A program made the position numbers and the translations under genes. Shown here one piece after another: positions 18,512-27,712 of a DNA stretch of 64,000 nucleotides. Origin of the DNA: DASXTC01 sp036505635 (GTDB lineage: Bacteria; Acidobacteriota; Polarisedimenticolia; JACPZX01; DASXTC01). The DNA lies in the NCBI GenBank assembly GCA_036505635.1, contig DASXTC010000028.1:1-64000 (forward strand). The letters are read 5' to 3'. Each line of letters starts with the position of its first letter. The stretch's first letter is position 1. The notes under the pieces are model-generated. The model was not told the origin of the DNA and ran no database searches. It worked only from the letters and a program-made list of their open reading frames with translations.

Positions 18512-18521
18512 GGAGCGGGGC

Positions 18522-19205
18522 ATGACCGGCGGCAATCGCAGGCAATGGTACCTCCTGGCGATGCTGGGCGTCTCGATCTTCGCCTACCTCCGCTACGGTG
18601 GCGCGGCGAGCGGCGCCGCCGGTGGAGTGGACGTCGGGGCGCTGCCTCCGATCGACGCCGATGGGCTGGTCAGGGCGCTCAAAGGGATCGCCACCGTCAG
18701 CCCGCTGGTGGTGCGCGGGCCGAGGGGAGACTCGGTCCCGGACCGCAACCTGTTCCAATACGGCGAGCGCAAACCTCCTCCACCCCCTCCGATGACGGAG
18801 GCGGAGCGTAGGGCGGCCGAGGACGCCCTGCGTGCGCAGGAGGACGCGGCCCGCAAGGAGAAAGATCTGGCGGAGCAGAACCGGATCGAAGAGGAGAACC
18901 GGCAGGCGCAGGCCCAGCAGCAGGCGCAGGCCCAGGCGCTGGCGCCACCGCCAGCTCCACCGAGGCCGCAGGGACCGCCGCCCAAGCAGCGCCCGGCCAT
19001 GAACTTCAAGTTCATGGGAGTTCTCGGGCCGGCGAAACGGAAGCTCGGCGTCTTCCTGGACGGGGACAAGATGGTGCTCGCCAGGAAAGGGGAGATTCTC
19101 GACGGCAAGTTCAGAGTGCTGGACATCGGGGTCGAGTGGGCCGACATCGGCTGGGTCGATCCGGACTTCAAGGACCAGAGCATGCGAGTCGAATTCGGGC
19201 CTTAA
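18522..19205 (+). CDS. pilP: PilP/GspC-like periplasmic linker protein
   Basis: 227 aa from ATG 18522, supported by AGGAG at 18511-18515; an earlier GTG at 18492 inside pilO is less likely. A membrane anchor (about 9-25), a long Glu/Gln/Ala and Pro-rich linker (about 85-160) and a C-terminal HR-type beta domain ('FKFMGVLGPAKRKLGVFLDG' onwards) fit PilP/GspC, which contacts the secretin N0 domain. It lacks the usual lipobox of PilP, so it sits between PilP and GspC in type. Confidence 0.75.
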   Translation: MTGGNRRQWYLLAMLGVSIFAYLRYGGAASGAAGGVDVGALPPIDADGLVRALKGIATVSPLVVRGPRGDSVPDRNLFQYGERKPPPPPPMTEAERRAAEDALRAQEDAARKEKDLAEQNRIEEENRQAQAQQQAQAQALAPPPAPPRPQGPPPKQRPAMNFKFMGVLGPAKRKLGVFLDGDKMVLARKGEILDGKFRVLDIGVEWADIGWVDPDFKDQSMRVEFGP

Positions 19206-19228
19206 CGATCTCGATGAAGGGGGAAGCG

Positions 19229-21622
19229 GTGGCTTCAAACGGAACCGTAAGGGCAGTGCTCGTGCTGGCGGGGTGCCTCGCGCTGGCGGGCACGGTCGGA
19301 TGCGTCACCCACAAGCTGAGCAGGATGGGCGCGCGGGACGAGGCGTTCGGCGATTACGACAAGGCGGTCCTGGCCTACGCCAAGCTCGCCGCCCGCTACC
19401 CCGAGAGCAGCCGGTGGACGATCGCCCTGAGCCGAACGAAGCTGCGCGCCTCCCAGCAACACTTCGAGAAGGCCAAGAAGTACCGGGCGGCCGACCAGCT
19501 CGAGCTGGCGATTGGTGAGCTGCAGCAGGTGGTCACGCTGGATCCGAGCAACAGCTATGCTCAGACGGAGCTGGAAAAGGCGATGCTCGAATACCAGAAG
19601 GCGCGATCGCAGACGGGGCTGACCCCGTTGGAGGAGATGAAGGAGAAGGCCCGCAGGTCCCAGGGGGTGCCCCTTCTCGATCCACGGTCCAATATCCCCG
19701 TGATCCTCCAGTTCCGCGACGTCGAGGTGGGCAAGATCTACGAAGTGCTTTCGAAGGCCACGGGTATCAACTTCCTCTACGACCCGAAGCTGGACGTGAA
19801 GCGCAAGACCTCCATCGAGCTGACCAACGTCCCGTTCGAGCGCGCGATGGAGACCCTCATGCTCACCAACAAGCACTTCTACAAGGTGATGGATGAGAAC
19901 ACGATCCTGATCGCCGACGACAACCAGCAGAAGCGGCGTGAGTACGAGGACGAGGTCATCAAGACCTTCTTCCTGTCCAACGCCGACGTCAAGGACGTCC
20001 AGTCGCTGCTTCGAACGATGCTCGACGCCCGCAAGCTGGTCCAGAACAACCAGCTCAACGCCATCACGATCCGCGACACGCCCAACAAGGTGGCCATCGC
20101 CGAGAAGATCATCGAGGCCAACGACAAGGCCAAGGCGGAGCTCATCGTCGACGTGGAGCTGCTGGAGATCAGCCGGACCATCAGCAAGACGATCGGCGTC
20201 AACATCACGCCCAAGCAGTACACCATCAAATGGACCGGCCCCGGCGACATCCCGCTCAACAACCTGGGGCTGCTCAAGCAGCTCGGGCTCTACACCCTCG
20301 GGCCGATCCCGCAGGTGACGCTCGACTTCCTCAAGTCGGACAGCGGCACGCGCACCATCGCGAAGCCGCAGCTGCGGGTCACCGAAGGTGAGAAGGCCAA
20401 CCTGCACATCGGCGACTCGGTGCCGATCCCCACGACCACGTTCAACACGACGGGAACCGTGGGCGGCTCGGTGGTGCCGATCACGTCGTTCACCTATCAG
20501 GAGGTCGGCATCGTCATCGAGATCGAGCCGCGCGTGCACCACAACCGCGAGGTGACCCTCAAGCTCAACGTCGAGGTGAGCCAGCTCGGCGAGCGCGTCG
20601 ACGCGGGCCAGGGGGTCAGCCAGCCCTCAATCAACACGCGGCAGATCAACACCGTCATCCGGCTCAAGGATGGCGAGTCGAACCTGCTGGCGGGGTTGAT
20701 CCGCGACGACGGGACCTCGAGCCGGTCGGGCTTCCCCTTCCTGCCGTCGACCTCCTTGAGCGACACGCGCCGCGAGACCGACCTGGTTTTGACGCTGACG
20801 CCGCACATCATCCGGATCCCCGACATCAGGCAGGAGGACCTGGAGGCCTTCTTCATCGGCAACGAGGCGAACCCGCACCTCAGGGGGGGCAGGAGCGCGG
20901 TGTTCGCGACCCCCTTCACGATGGTTGAGGGCAACGAGGACGAGGAGGGGGAGGAGGACGAGGAGGGTGGAGAGGAGGCCGTGGCGCCCGCTGCCGCCGC
21001 CCCCGCGTCCTCGACGGCCCAGCCCGCCGCTTCGCAGACGGCTCCGCCCGCCAGGCAGCAGCCCGCGCCTGTCCCCCCGCCCGGCGCGAATCAGGAGGTC
21101 GAGCCGGGTGAGGTCCCGCAGGCTCAGCCTCCGGGGGCGGCGCCGGGCGGCACGACAGTCGGCCCGGCTCCCCAGCAGGCGCCGGGGGCCGCCACGCCCG
21201 CGGCGGGCGGGATGAACCTGACGATCGCGCCCGCGCGGCTCAACGTCGCCGCCGGCGGGACCTTCTCGATCAACCTTCTGGTGAACAACGTCGTGAACAT
21301 GCAGAAGATCTCCTTCACCCTGACCTACGACCCGACCACGATCGAGTTCGACTCGGGTCTGGAGGGGATCATCATGCGGCAGGATGGCACCCAGACGATC
21401 TTCTCCGCGACCAAAGTGGCCGAAGGGCAGGTGTCGGTGGAGGTGAGCCGCCTGGGCGGGGCGCAGGGGATCTCGCGCGGCGGGGCGCTGGCGGCATTGC
21501 GGTTCAGGGCGCTCGCGGCGGGCAAGGCTCCCATCGCGTTCGGCTCGGTGCACGCGGAGGCCTTCGACGGCGGCGCCATCACGGTCAACGCCACCGAGGC
21601 GGAGATCACGGTGCTGAACTGA
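19229..21622 (+). CDS. pilQ: Outer-membrane secretin PilQ/GspD with C-terminal cohesin domain
   Basis: 797 aa from GTG 19229 (AAGGGGG at 19217-19223); ATG 19214 would add five residues. Order of parts: a lipoprotein-like signal with Cys near residue 19-20; TPR-like helices (about 25-115); STN/N0-type domain (about 155-225); N1-type domain (about 240-300); secretin pore (about 375-530, with 'LRVTEGEKANLHIGDSVPIP' and 'LVLTLTPHIIRIP'); an acidic then Pro/Ala-rich linker (about 565-660); and a cohesin-like beta domain (about 662-797, 'FSINLLVNNVVNMQKISFTL'). It forms the outer-membrane gate. The cohesin fusion is not part of classical PilQ or GspD. Confidence 0.9.
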   Translation: MASNGTVRAVLVLAGCLALAGTVGCVTHKLSRMGARDEAFGDYDKAVLAYAKLAARYPESSRWTIALSRTKLRASQQHFEKAKKYRAADQLELAIGELQQVVTLDPSNSYAQTELEKAMLEYQKARSQTGLTPLEEMKEKARRSQGVPLLDPRSNIPVILQFRDVEVGKIYEVLSKATGINFLYDPKLDVKRKTSIELTNVPFERAMETLMLTNKHFYKVMDENTILIADDNQQKRREYEDEVIKTFFLSNADVKDVQSLLRTMLDARKLVQNNQLNAITIRDTPNKVAIAEKIIEANDKAKAELIVDVELLEISRTISKTIGVNITPKQYTIKWTGPGDIPLNNLGLLKQLGLYTLGPIPQVTLDFLKSDSGTRTIAKPQLRVTEGEKANLHIGDSVPIPTTTFNTTGTVGGSVVPITSFTYQEVGIVIEIEPRVHHNREVTLKLNVEVSQLGERVDAGQGVSQPSINTRQINTVIRLKDGESNLLAGLIRDDGTSSRSGFPFLPSTSLSDTRRETDLVLTLTPHIIRIPDIRQEDLEAFFIGNEANPHLRGGRSAVFATPFTMVEGNEDEEGEEDEEGGEEAVAPAAAAPASSTAQPAASQTAPPARQQPAPVPPPGANQEVEPGEVPQAQPPGAAPGGTTVGPAPQQAPGAATPAAGGMNLTIAPARLNVAAGGTFSINLLVNNVVNMQKISFTLTYDPTTIEFDSGLEGIIMRQDGTQTIFSATKVAEGQVSVEVSRLGGAQGISRGGALAALRFRALAAGKAPIAFGSVHAEAFDGGAITVNATEAEITVLN

Positions 21623-22092
21623 TGAGACGAGACGGTTTTCGGGAGCGCGGCATCACCTATCTGGAGGTGATGATCACGATCACCATCCTGCTGATCCTGG
21701 CGGCCGCCGCGATGCCTGTGGCTCGCACAGCCATCAAGCGGGAGAGGGAGCTCGAGCTGCGCTCGGCTCTGCGGGAGATGCGAAACGCGATCGACCTGTA
21801 CAAGAAATACTCCGACCAGGGGTTGATCATGCCGGAGGGGCTCGAGACGGAGGGATTCCCGAAGGAGCTGGATGCTCTGGTCGAGGGGGTCAACCAGGTT
21901 GGAGCGATCGGCAAGAAGCTGCGTTTTCTCCGGCGCATCCCGAAGGATCCGATGACCAACACTTTCGAGTGGGGGCTGCGGTCGCTGCAGGACGATCCCA
22001 ACTCGTTGTCGTGGGGGCGCCAGAACGTATTTGACGTCTACACCACCAGCGAGGGTGTCGGACTCGATGGGACACCGTACAATTGCTGGTGA
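21622..22092 (+). CDS. GspG-like type IV prepilin-type protein
   Basis: 156 aa. A prepilin signal 'RERG/ITYLEV' has the cleavage Gly and the mature Glu5, followed by the hydrophobic N-terminal helix (about 10-32). The C-terminal part ('RRIPKDPMTNTFEWGLRSLQ') resembles the GspG globular domain, with the 'DP' loop near the end. A probable major or minor pseudopilin of the adjoining machine. Starts in the stop codon of the secretin gene (ATGA). Confidence 0.85.
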   Translation: MRRDGFRERGITYLEVMITITILLILAAAAMPVARTAIKRERELELRSALREMRNAIDLYKKYSDQGLIMPEGLETEGFPKELDALVEGVNQVGAIGKKLRFLRRIPKDPMTNTFEWGLRSLQDDPNSLSWGRQNVFDVYTTSEGVGLDGTPYNCW

Positions 22093-22193
22093 TGGGTGAA
22101 TAGGTGAGGTTGGGTATGACGGCATTCAACCGACGGCCGGCGTGGGGATCGAGGAGCAGCCGTGATGGGCGCTGCCGCCCGGTAAGGAAGAAC

Positions 22194-22616
22194 ATGAGCA
22201 CGAATGGCGAATCAGGCTTCACGCTGGTCGAGCTGATCATCGTGATCGCAATCATCGGGATCCTCGCGGCGATCTCCATCCCATCCTTCAAGCCCGCCCC
22301 GGACAAGGCGCGTGAGGCGGTCCTCAAGACCGATCTGCACATCATGAGGGAGGCGTTCGACCAGTACTTCGCGGACAAGGCACACTATCCGGACAGCCTG
22401 GAGACGCTGGTGGAGGACGGATACCTCAGGGCGGTCCCCGTCGATCCGTTCACCGGCTCCAGCTCGACATGGCACCTGATCTATGCAGAGGAAGGGAGCA
22501 AGGGGCCCGAGAATCTGCTGCCGGAGGAGGCGCAAAGCCCTTCGGCCGGAATCTTCGACATCAAGAGCGGCTCGAACCATCGTGCGTTCGACGGCACCAA
22601 CGTGGCGGACTGGTAG
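22194..22616 (+). CDS. GspG-like type IV prepilin-type protein (canonical signal)
   Basis: 140 aa from ATG 22194 with AAGGA at 22184-22188. It has a textbook prepilin motif, 'GESG/FTLVELIIVIAIIGIL', and a GspG-type body ('DPFTGSSSTWHLIYAEE'). Of the three prepilin-like proteins here it is the best candidate for the major subunit. The roughly 100 nt between it and the preceding prepilin gene are less G/C-rich than the genes and carry no recognisable site. Confidence 0.88.
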   Translation: MSTNGESGFTLVELIIVIAIIGILAAISIPSFKPAPDKAREAVLKTDLHIMREAFDQYFADKAHYPDSLETLVEDGYLRAVPVDPFTGSSSTWHLIYAEEGSKGPENLLPEEAQSPSAGIFDIKSGSNHRAFDGTNVADW

Positions 22617-22629
22617 ACGGAGGCACGTC

Positions 22630-23430
22630 ATGAAGGCAGACTCACAGATGAGCATTGCAACGAAGCGCACGCAATTCCTGAAGAGGGCCGCGCCCGGGAT
22701 CCTGGGCATCGCCGTGCTGATCCTGGGGGCCCCGGCGTGCGAGAACAACTCCGATCCGATCGCCCCGTCCGATTCCATAATCACCGTGGACGCGGACCCA
22801 CAATCACTCGTGGTGCCGACAGGGACGAGAGAGACAGCCGGAATCACGGCGACTTTGCGTTCGAAGTCTGGCGCGCGTCTACCGGACCAGGAGATGACCT
22901 TCTCGACGACATTGGGAGACCTTGTCCCCGCCGCCGGGACTCTCTTCCTCACGGATGAGAACGGTCAGGCCAGGTGCACTCTTTCCACCTCCCAGACCAC
23001 CACTGTAACCGCGCGCTCAGGCAGCGTTACCGGTTCGACACAGGTCCAGACGACACCGGTAGCCATCGGCAACGTGGTGCTTGCTGTCGAAAACGCCGAC
23101 CCCTCGGCGACCTGCGGCTCGCAGGAGCCGTGTGATTGCGATGACATGCTCCGGCTCACCGCCACTGTCGAGGATCCGAACGGTAAGCCAGCCGGAGCCG
23201 TGAAGGTGGAGTTCCACCTGCTGACTCCGCTTGACCCGAACAGCTCGACCGGGCCAATCAATATTCCGGGGGGCACGACCGAGAACAATGGAGAATTCGC
23301 CACCACATGGCGACCCGACAGTCAAGAGTGCAACAATAAGTGCACGGGACTCAACATCTGCACGTGGACCTTCACGGCAACCGCGGGGTCCTTCACGTCC
23401 AACCAAGTGATTGTAACCGAGAGCTTCTGA
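22630..23430 (+). CDS. Lipoprotein with Ig-like (invasin/Big_1-type) repeats
   Basis: 266 aa from ATG 22630, preceded by GGAGG. A signal peptide ends in the lipobox 'LGAPAC' (Cys about residue 36). Two beta-sandwich regions follow: about 50-135 resembles Big_1 invasin-type Ig domains ('ADPQSLVVPTGTRETAGITA'), and a second Cys-rich one at about 150-266 has eight cysteines that could form disulfides. Its DNA is visibly more A/T-rich than its neighbours. Position inside the prepilin cluster suggests a surface adhesin, pilotin-like or filament-associated role, but none can be proven. Confidence 0.7.
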   Translation: MKADSQMSIATKRTQFLKRAAPGILGIAVLILGAPACENNSDPIAPSDSIITVDADPQSLVVPTGTRETAGITATLRSKSGARLPDQEMTFSTTLGDLVPAAGTLFLTDENGQARCTLSTSQTTTVTARSGSVTGSTQVQTTPVAIGNVVLAVENADPSATCGSQEPCDCDDMLRLTATVEDPNGKPAGAVKVEFHLLTPLDPNSSTGPINIPGGTTENNGEFATTWRPDSQECNNKCTGLNICTWTFTATAGSFTSNQVIVTESF

Positions 23431-23442
23431 GAGGGGCCTCGC

Positions 23443-24582
23443 GTGCGTGAAGCTCGAGTGAAGGGCCAGCAGTCCCGCGAGGGCGAGAGCGGCCACCTCC
23501 TGGTCGCGCTGATGGTCCTGGTCGCCGTCATGCTGATCCTGCTGACGGTGACGGGACAGAGTTGGACCTTCCTGATGCGCCGGGATAACGAGGCGGAGCT
23601 GATCTTCCGGGGGGAGCAGTACGCCACCGCGATCGACTTCTACCGCAAGGAGACGGGCGGGTTTCCCACCGACATGAAGCTGCTGGCCAAGCCGGGGCCG
23701 CACCGCCACCGGTACATCCGCAAGCTCTACAAGGATCCCCTCACGAAGGACGGCAAGTGGGGCTTTCTCTACCTCTCGCCGACGGGCAAGGGATACATCA
23801 ACCCGTACGCCACGCGCCGGGACCAGCAGGAATTCCTCGCGGGGACCTTCGGGGATCGGGGCCCCGGCGGGGGGAGCAGCCGGTTCGGCCGGCCGGGCGG
23901 TGGCGGCGACCTCGACGAGGAGGAAGGCGAGGGGACCGGCGGCTACTCGGAGGTGACCCGGGAGGCCTTCGAGGCCATGGGCGGCGAGCGAGTGGGGATG
24001 CCGATCGTGGGGGTCGTCCACAAGAAGAAGGAAAGCGGTCTGAAGATCTACAAGAACCTCGCCAACCTCAATGACTGGGCGTTCTCCGCGCTGGCCCAGG
24101 GGCAGACCACCCAGGTCGGCCAGGCCCCCACCGCGCCTCCTCCCAGGTCGCGCAGCAGGGGCGTCGGCGACGCCGGCAACCCGATCGCCGTGCCGAGCCG
24201 GATGAAGGGCATGGGGACAGCCCCGAACTTGAATCCCGCGGTCTCGTTCCAGGAGCGCATGAAGAAGAAGGCCGAGGAGGAGCGGCGACGCCGTGAGGAG
24301 GAGCAGCAGCAACAGGGGGGAGGGAACAACACCGGCGGCAATGACCAGGCCGCTGACGACCAGGCTCCCGGTGACACGGATGACCAGGGGGACGACCAGG
24401 ACCAGCAGGATCAAGACCAGGAGGGTCAGGACGAGGAAGGTCAGGACGAGGCTCCGCCCGATGATCAGCAGCCCGAGGACCCCAACGCGCACGCCGACCC
24501 GAACGCCCCGGTCGACCCGAATGCTCCGGCCGACCCGAACGCCCCGGCCGACCCGAATGCCGAGAGCGGCCTTCTCCTCTGA
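23443..24582 (+). CDS. Atypical prepilin-like protein with acidic repeat tail
   Basis: 379 aa from a GTG with GAGAGGGG upstream. The N-terminus 'GESGHLLVALMVLVAVMLIL' is prepilin-like with a Gly cleavage site, but the mature residue 5 is Ala rather than Glu, as in GspK-type tip pseudopilins. A GspG-like core ('LYKDPLTKDGKWGFLYL') spans about 55-130. The C-terminal 140 residues are disordered: an Arg/Glu/Gln-rich stretch, an Asp/Gln-rich stretch and tandem DPNAPA hexapeptides. Last gene of the pilus operon. Possibly a filament-tip or secreted linker protein. Confidence 0.7.
   Translation: MREARVKGQQSREGESGHLLVALMVLVAVMLILLTVTGQSWTFLMRRDNEAELIFRGEQYATAIDFYRKETGGFPTDMKLLAKPGPHRHRYIRKLYKDPLTKDGKWGFLYLSPTGKGYINPYATRRDQQEFLAGTFGDRGPGGGSSRFGRPGGGGDLDEEEGEGTGGYSEVTREAFEAMGGERVGMPIVGVVHKKKESGLKIYKNLANLNDWAFSALAQGQTTQVGQAPTAPPPRSRSRGVGDAGNPIAVPSRMKGMGTAPNLNPAVSFQERMKKKAEEERRRREEEQQQQGGGNNTGGNDQAADDQAPGDTDDQGDDQDQQDQDQEGQDEEGQDEAPPDDQQPEDPNAHADPNAPVDPNAPADPNAPADPNAESGLLL
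24478..24561 (+). repeat. 18-bp tandem repeat encoding DPNAPA hexapeptides
   Basis: Four full copies and one partial copy of an 18-bp unit (GACCCGAACGCCCCGGCC with small variation) encode DPNAHA, DPNAPV, DPNAPA, DPNAPA and DPNA. In-frame repeats of this sort readily vary in copy number. Confidence 0.85.
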
Positions 24583-24650
24583 CAGGGTGCTGAACCACCC
24601 CCCTCCATCCGAATCGCCCGCCGCGCCGGGCGCGAGCTGGCGACGAATCG

Positions 24651-26297
24651 ATGGCTGAAGAGAATCCGCCGCCAGGTACCCTGTGGCCGGCGCTGCTTTT
24701 CGTGCTCCTGGCCGCGATGGCAGCCCTCGCCTGGCACCAGCGGTTCGTGACCGACGACGCGTTCATCTCGTTCAGGTACGCCCGCAACCTCGTGGAAGGC
24801 CAGGGCCTCGTCTGGAACCCCGGAGAGCGCGTCGAGGGATACACCAACTTTCTCTGGACGATCATCCTGAGCGTGCCCTTCGTGCTCGGGTTGGATCCTG
24901 TCCACTTCTGCTTCGCCGTGGGCCCGGTTCTCGCGGCGGTGACCCTCCTTCTGGTCAGCCGGATAAGCTTCGCGCTGCTCCCCTCCTGGCCCCTCTCCCT
25001 GCTGGCGGTGCTGCTTGTGGGGACCAATCCAAGCTTCGCGGCCTGGGCGACCGGTGGTCTCGAAACCCAGCTGTTGACCTGTGTGCAGACCGCGGCGCTC
25101 TGGCTCCTCATCGTCTCGTTGCGCCGCGACGAGCCCCGGATCGGCGCCTGCGCGCTCCTCTCGGTCCTGGCGGCCGCGGCCTTGATGATCCGGCTCGACT
25201 CGGTGGTGGCGATCGGTGTCGTCATGCTCGCGGCAGCAGCCGACGTCCTGAGACGCTCCGGATCGCGCCGGCGCGCGGGCATGCTCCTCGCGGCGCTGTG
25301 CGCGCCAGCGGCGCTCCTCCTGGGTGGATGGTTCATCTGGAAGACCGCCTACTATGGCGGCGTGCTGCCCAACACCTATTATGCGAAGCGCGGCGGCGCC
25401 GCCTTCTGGCCGGCGGGGCTCACGTACCTTCGCGCGTACTTCCAGTCCTACCTCCTGGCGCCGTTCCTCATCCTGACAGGGTTCGCCTGCCGGAGGCTGA
25501 TGAAGCAATGGCCGCTCGCGGCCGTGACGTTGCCGGCGATGCTGTGCGCCCACTACCTGTACGTGGCCTGCGTCGGCGGGGACTTCATGGAATTCCGGAT
25601 GCTCGTGCCGGCCCTGCCGGTGCTCTACCTCCTGATCGTGTGGGCCACCTTCGGATGGGTGCGCAGGCCGGCGTTCCGGGCGGCGCTGATCGTTCTCCTG
25701 CTCGCGGGAGCGGTCCATCACGCCCGGCTCTTCGCCTACACGCACGGGATCGAGACCGTCTCAGGACTGGAATCGCACCTCTACCATCCGGCGGGCGACT
25801 GGGTGGGCGTGGGGCGGGCGCTCGGCCGGGCGTTGCCGGGCTCGCCGGACGTGAGCATCGCCGTGACGGCGGCGGGGGCGATCCCCTACTACTCGCGGCT
25901 TCCTTCGATCGACATGCTCGGATTGAACGACCCCTGGGTCGCCCGCCACGGGATAGAGGTGCGGCCCCAACCGGGGCACACCCGCCTCGCCCCGCTGGGA
26001 TACCTGGTCGGCCGAGGCTGCCGACTGGTCGTGGCGCACCCGTGGGTGGCACGGGCTTCGCCGGCGGCGCGGACCTCCTACGCCTATCCCGAGCTTGCCC
26101 GCTTCAGGTTCCTCCTGGACGTCCGTCCCGTGGAGCTCCCACCGGACGCCTCGATCCTCGAGATCCCGCTGGACGAGACCAGGGTGGTCGTCGTCCTCTA
26201 CCTGACGCCGCACCCGGCCGTGGAGGCCCTCATCCAGGCGGGCCGCTGGCGGCGGTTTTCGATTGCGCGCGAGGCCGCCGGCACGCCGAGCGGTTGA
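24651..26297 (+). CDS. GT-C family membrane glycosyltransferase (AftB-like)
   Basis: 548 aa with about ten membrane helices. The first periplasmic loop holds 'TDDAFISFRYARNLVEGQGL' followed by 'VEGYTNFLW', where the Asp pair is the metal or donor-binding motif of GT-C enzymes such as mycobacterial AftB arabinosyltransferase and ArnT-like proteins. The C-terminal soluble part ends the protein. It probably transfers a sugar from a polyprenyl-phosphate donor to an extracytoplasmic glycan or glycoprotein. It directly follows the pilus operon, so filament glycosylation is an attractive but unproven idea. Confidence 0.72.
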   Translation: MAEENPPPGTLWPALLFVLLAAMAALAWHQRFVTDDAFISFRYARNLVEGQGLVWNPGERVEGYTNFLWTIILSVPFVLGLDPVHFCFAVGPVLAAVTLLLVSRISFALLPSWPLSLLAVLLVGTNPSFAAWATGGLETQLLTCVQTAALWLLIVSLRRDEPRIGACALLSVLAAAALMIRLDSVVAIGVVMLAAAADVLRRSGSRRRAGMLLAALCAPAALLLGGWFIWKTAYYGGVLPNTYYAKRGGAAFWPAGLTYLRAYFQSYLLAPFLILTGFACRRLMKQWPLAAVTLPAMLCAHYLYVACVGGDFMEFRMLVPALPVLYLLIVWATFGWVRRPAFRAALIVLLLAGAVHHARLFAYTHGIETVSGLESHLYHPAGDWVGVGRALGRALPGSPDVSIAVTAAGAIPYYSRLPSIDMLGLNDPWVARHGIEVRPQPGHTRLAPLGYLVGRGCRLVVAHPWVARASPAARTSYAYPELARFRFLLDVRPVELPPDASILEIPLDETRVVVVLYLTPHPAVEALIQAGRWRRFSIAREAAGTPSG

Positions 26298-26323
26298 ACC
26301 CCTCGCGGGGCGGGTGATATAGT
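26294..26323 (+). promoter_or_regulatory. Promoter of the M16-dut-pur operon
   Basis: TTGAAC (26294-26299), an 18-bp spacer and TATAGT (26318-26323) preceded by TGA, an extended -10. It starts inside the stop region of the glycosyltransferase gene. Confidence 0.55.
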
Positions 26324-26406
26324 GACGGCTCACTTGAGGGGCTTCTGCAGCCCCGATGGACGGGCCCCCGGGCTCTCCGCAACCCCCACAAGGCTGGCCC
26401 TCGACG

Positions 26407-27666
26407 ATGCATCACAAGGAAGTGCTTCCTGACGGCCTCACCATCCTCACCGAGGAGATGCACAACATCCGTTCGGTCACGCTGGGGGTCTGGCTCAAGC
26501 AGGGCTCCCGGCACGAGATGCCCCACGAGAACGGAATCTCCCACTTCATCGAGCACCTGCTGTTCAAGGGGACCCAGCGTCGCTCGGCGGCCGAAATAGC
26601 GCGCACCATCGATTCGATCGGCGGCCAGTGCGACGCCTTCACCTCGAAGGAGTACACCTGCTTCTACGCCAGGGTCCTCGACGACCACCTGCTCCTCGCT
26701 CTCGACCTGCTCTCCGACATCGTGCTCCATCCGAAGTTCGATCCCGAGAACATCGAGAAGGAGCGCAAGGTCATCTTCGAGGAGATCAAGATGGTCGAGG
26801 ACAGCCCCGACGAGCTGGTCTACGACCTCTTCACCGAGACCTTCTGGAGGAGCCACCCGCTCGGCCGGCCGATTCAGGGAACCGTGGAGTCGGTGTCCGC
26901 GCTGGGACCCGAGGCCCTTGTGAGCTACTTCCGCGAGGTCTACTCACCGGCCAACGTCGTGATCGCCGCGGCCGGTCACCTCGACTCGTCGCGCTTCGTG
27001 CAGATGGCGCGCGAGGCGTTCTCGGCGATGCCCGCCTCCGGCGCGCCGCGGCAGGTCGCTCCGCCGCTGGCGCAGCCCGGGATCGTGACGAGAGAGAAGA
27101 AGGACCTCGAGCAGCTCCACCTCTGCCTGGGGGTCGAGGCGTACGAACAGGGGCACCCCGCTCGGTACACCGGGTACGTGATGAACACGCTGCTTGGCGG
27201 CACGATGTCCTCGCGGCTCTTTCAGAGGATCAGGGAGGAGCGCGGCCTGGCCTACACGGTCTTTTCGTCGATCAACTCGTTCGCCGACACCGGGTACCTC
27301 ATCGTCTACGCGGCCACGCGCCCCGAAGGGGGCCGCGAGGTCATCGAGCAGGTGTGCGCCGAGCTGGCGAGGCTGAAGGATCTCCCGCTGGCGGAGTCCG
27401 AGGTGCACGCCGCCAAGGACCACCTCAAGGGGAGCCTGATGCTGTCGCTCGAATCGTCCTCCAGCCGCATGAGCAACCTCGCCCGGCAGGACATCTACTA
27501 CAACCGGCAGTTCTCTCTCGACGAGATCATCGAGGGGATCGATCAGGTGACGACCGTCGACGTGCAGCAGCTCGCCCGCACGCTGCTCGTGTCGGGCGGG
27601 TGCACCGTCGCGGCCCTGGGAAACCTGTCCCATCTGAACCTGACCCCCGACCGGATCCGGTTCTGA
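26407..27666 (+). CDS. M16-family zinc metallopeptidase (PqqL/MPP-like)
   Basis: About 419 aa from ATG 26407; ATG 26356 would add 17 Pro-rich residues with no conservation. The inverted zinc motif HxxEH is His46-Glu49-His50 in 'HFIEHLLFKGT', followed downstream by 'ERKVIFEEIKM' with the third ligand. It has the two-domain half-length architecture of bacterial processing-peptidase-like enzymes, often encoded near dut or pnp. It probably degrades peptides or clears signal sequences; the substrate is unknown. Confidence 0.88.
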   Translation: MHHKEVLPDGLTILTEEMHNIRSVTLGVWLKQGSRHEMPHENGISHFIEHLLFKGTQRRSAAEIARTIDSIGGQCDAFTSKEYTCFYARVLDDHLLLALDLLSDIVLHPKFDPENIEKERKVIFEEIKMVEDSPDELVYDLFTETFWRSHPLGRPIQGTVESVSALGPEALVSYFREVYSPANVVIAAAGHLDSSRFVQMAREAFSAMPASGAPRQVAPPLAQPGIVTREKKDLEQLHLCLGVEAYEQGHPARYTGYVMNTLLGGTMSSRLFQRIREERGLAYTVFSSINSFADTGYLIVYAATRPEGGREVIEQVCAELARLKDLPLAESEVHAAKDHLKGSLMLSLESSSSRMSNLARQDIYYNRQFSLDEIIEGIDQVTTVDVQQLARTLLVSGGCTVAALGNLSHLNLTPDRIRF

Positions 27667-27712
27667 CGTGACGCCGCCGCGCGGGGCATCGACCGTACGG
27701 AACAGACCTCTG

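Noticed and set aside
18492..18521. GTG 18492 as start of the PilP-like gene
   Set aside because: AGGAG at 18511 is placed for ATG 18522, and the extra ten residues are charged and unlike a membrane-anchor N-terminus.
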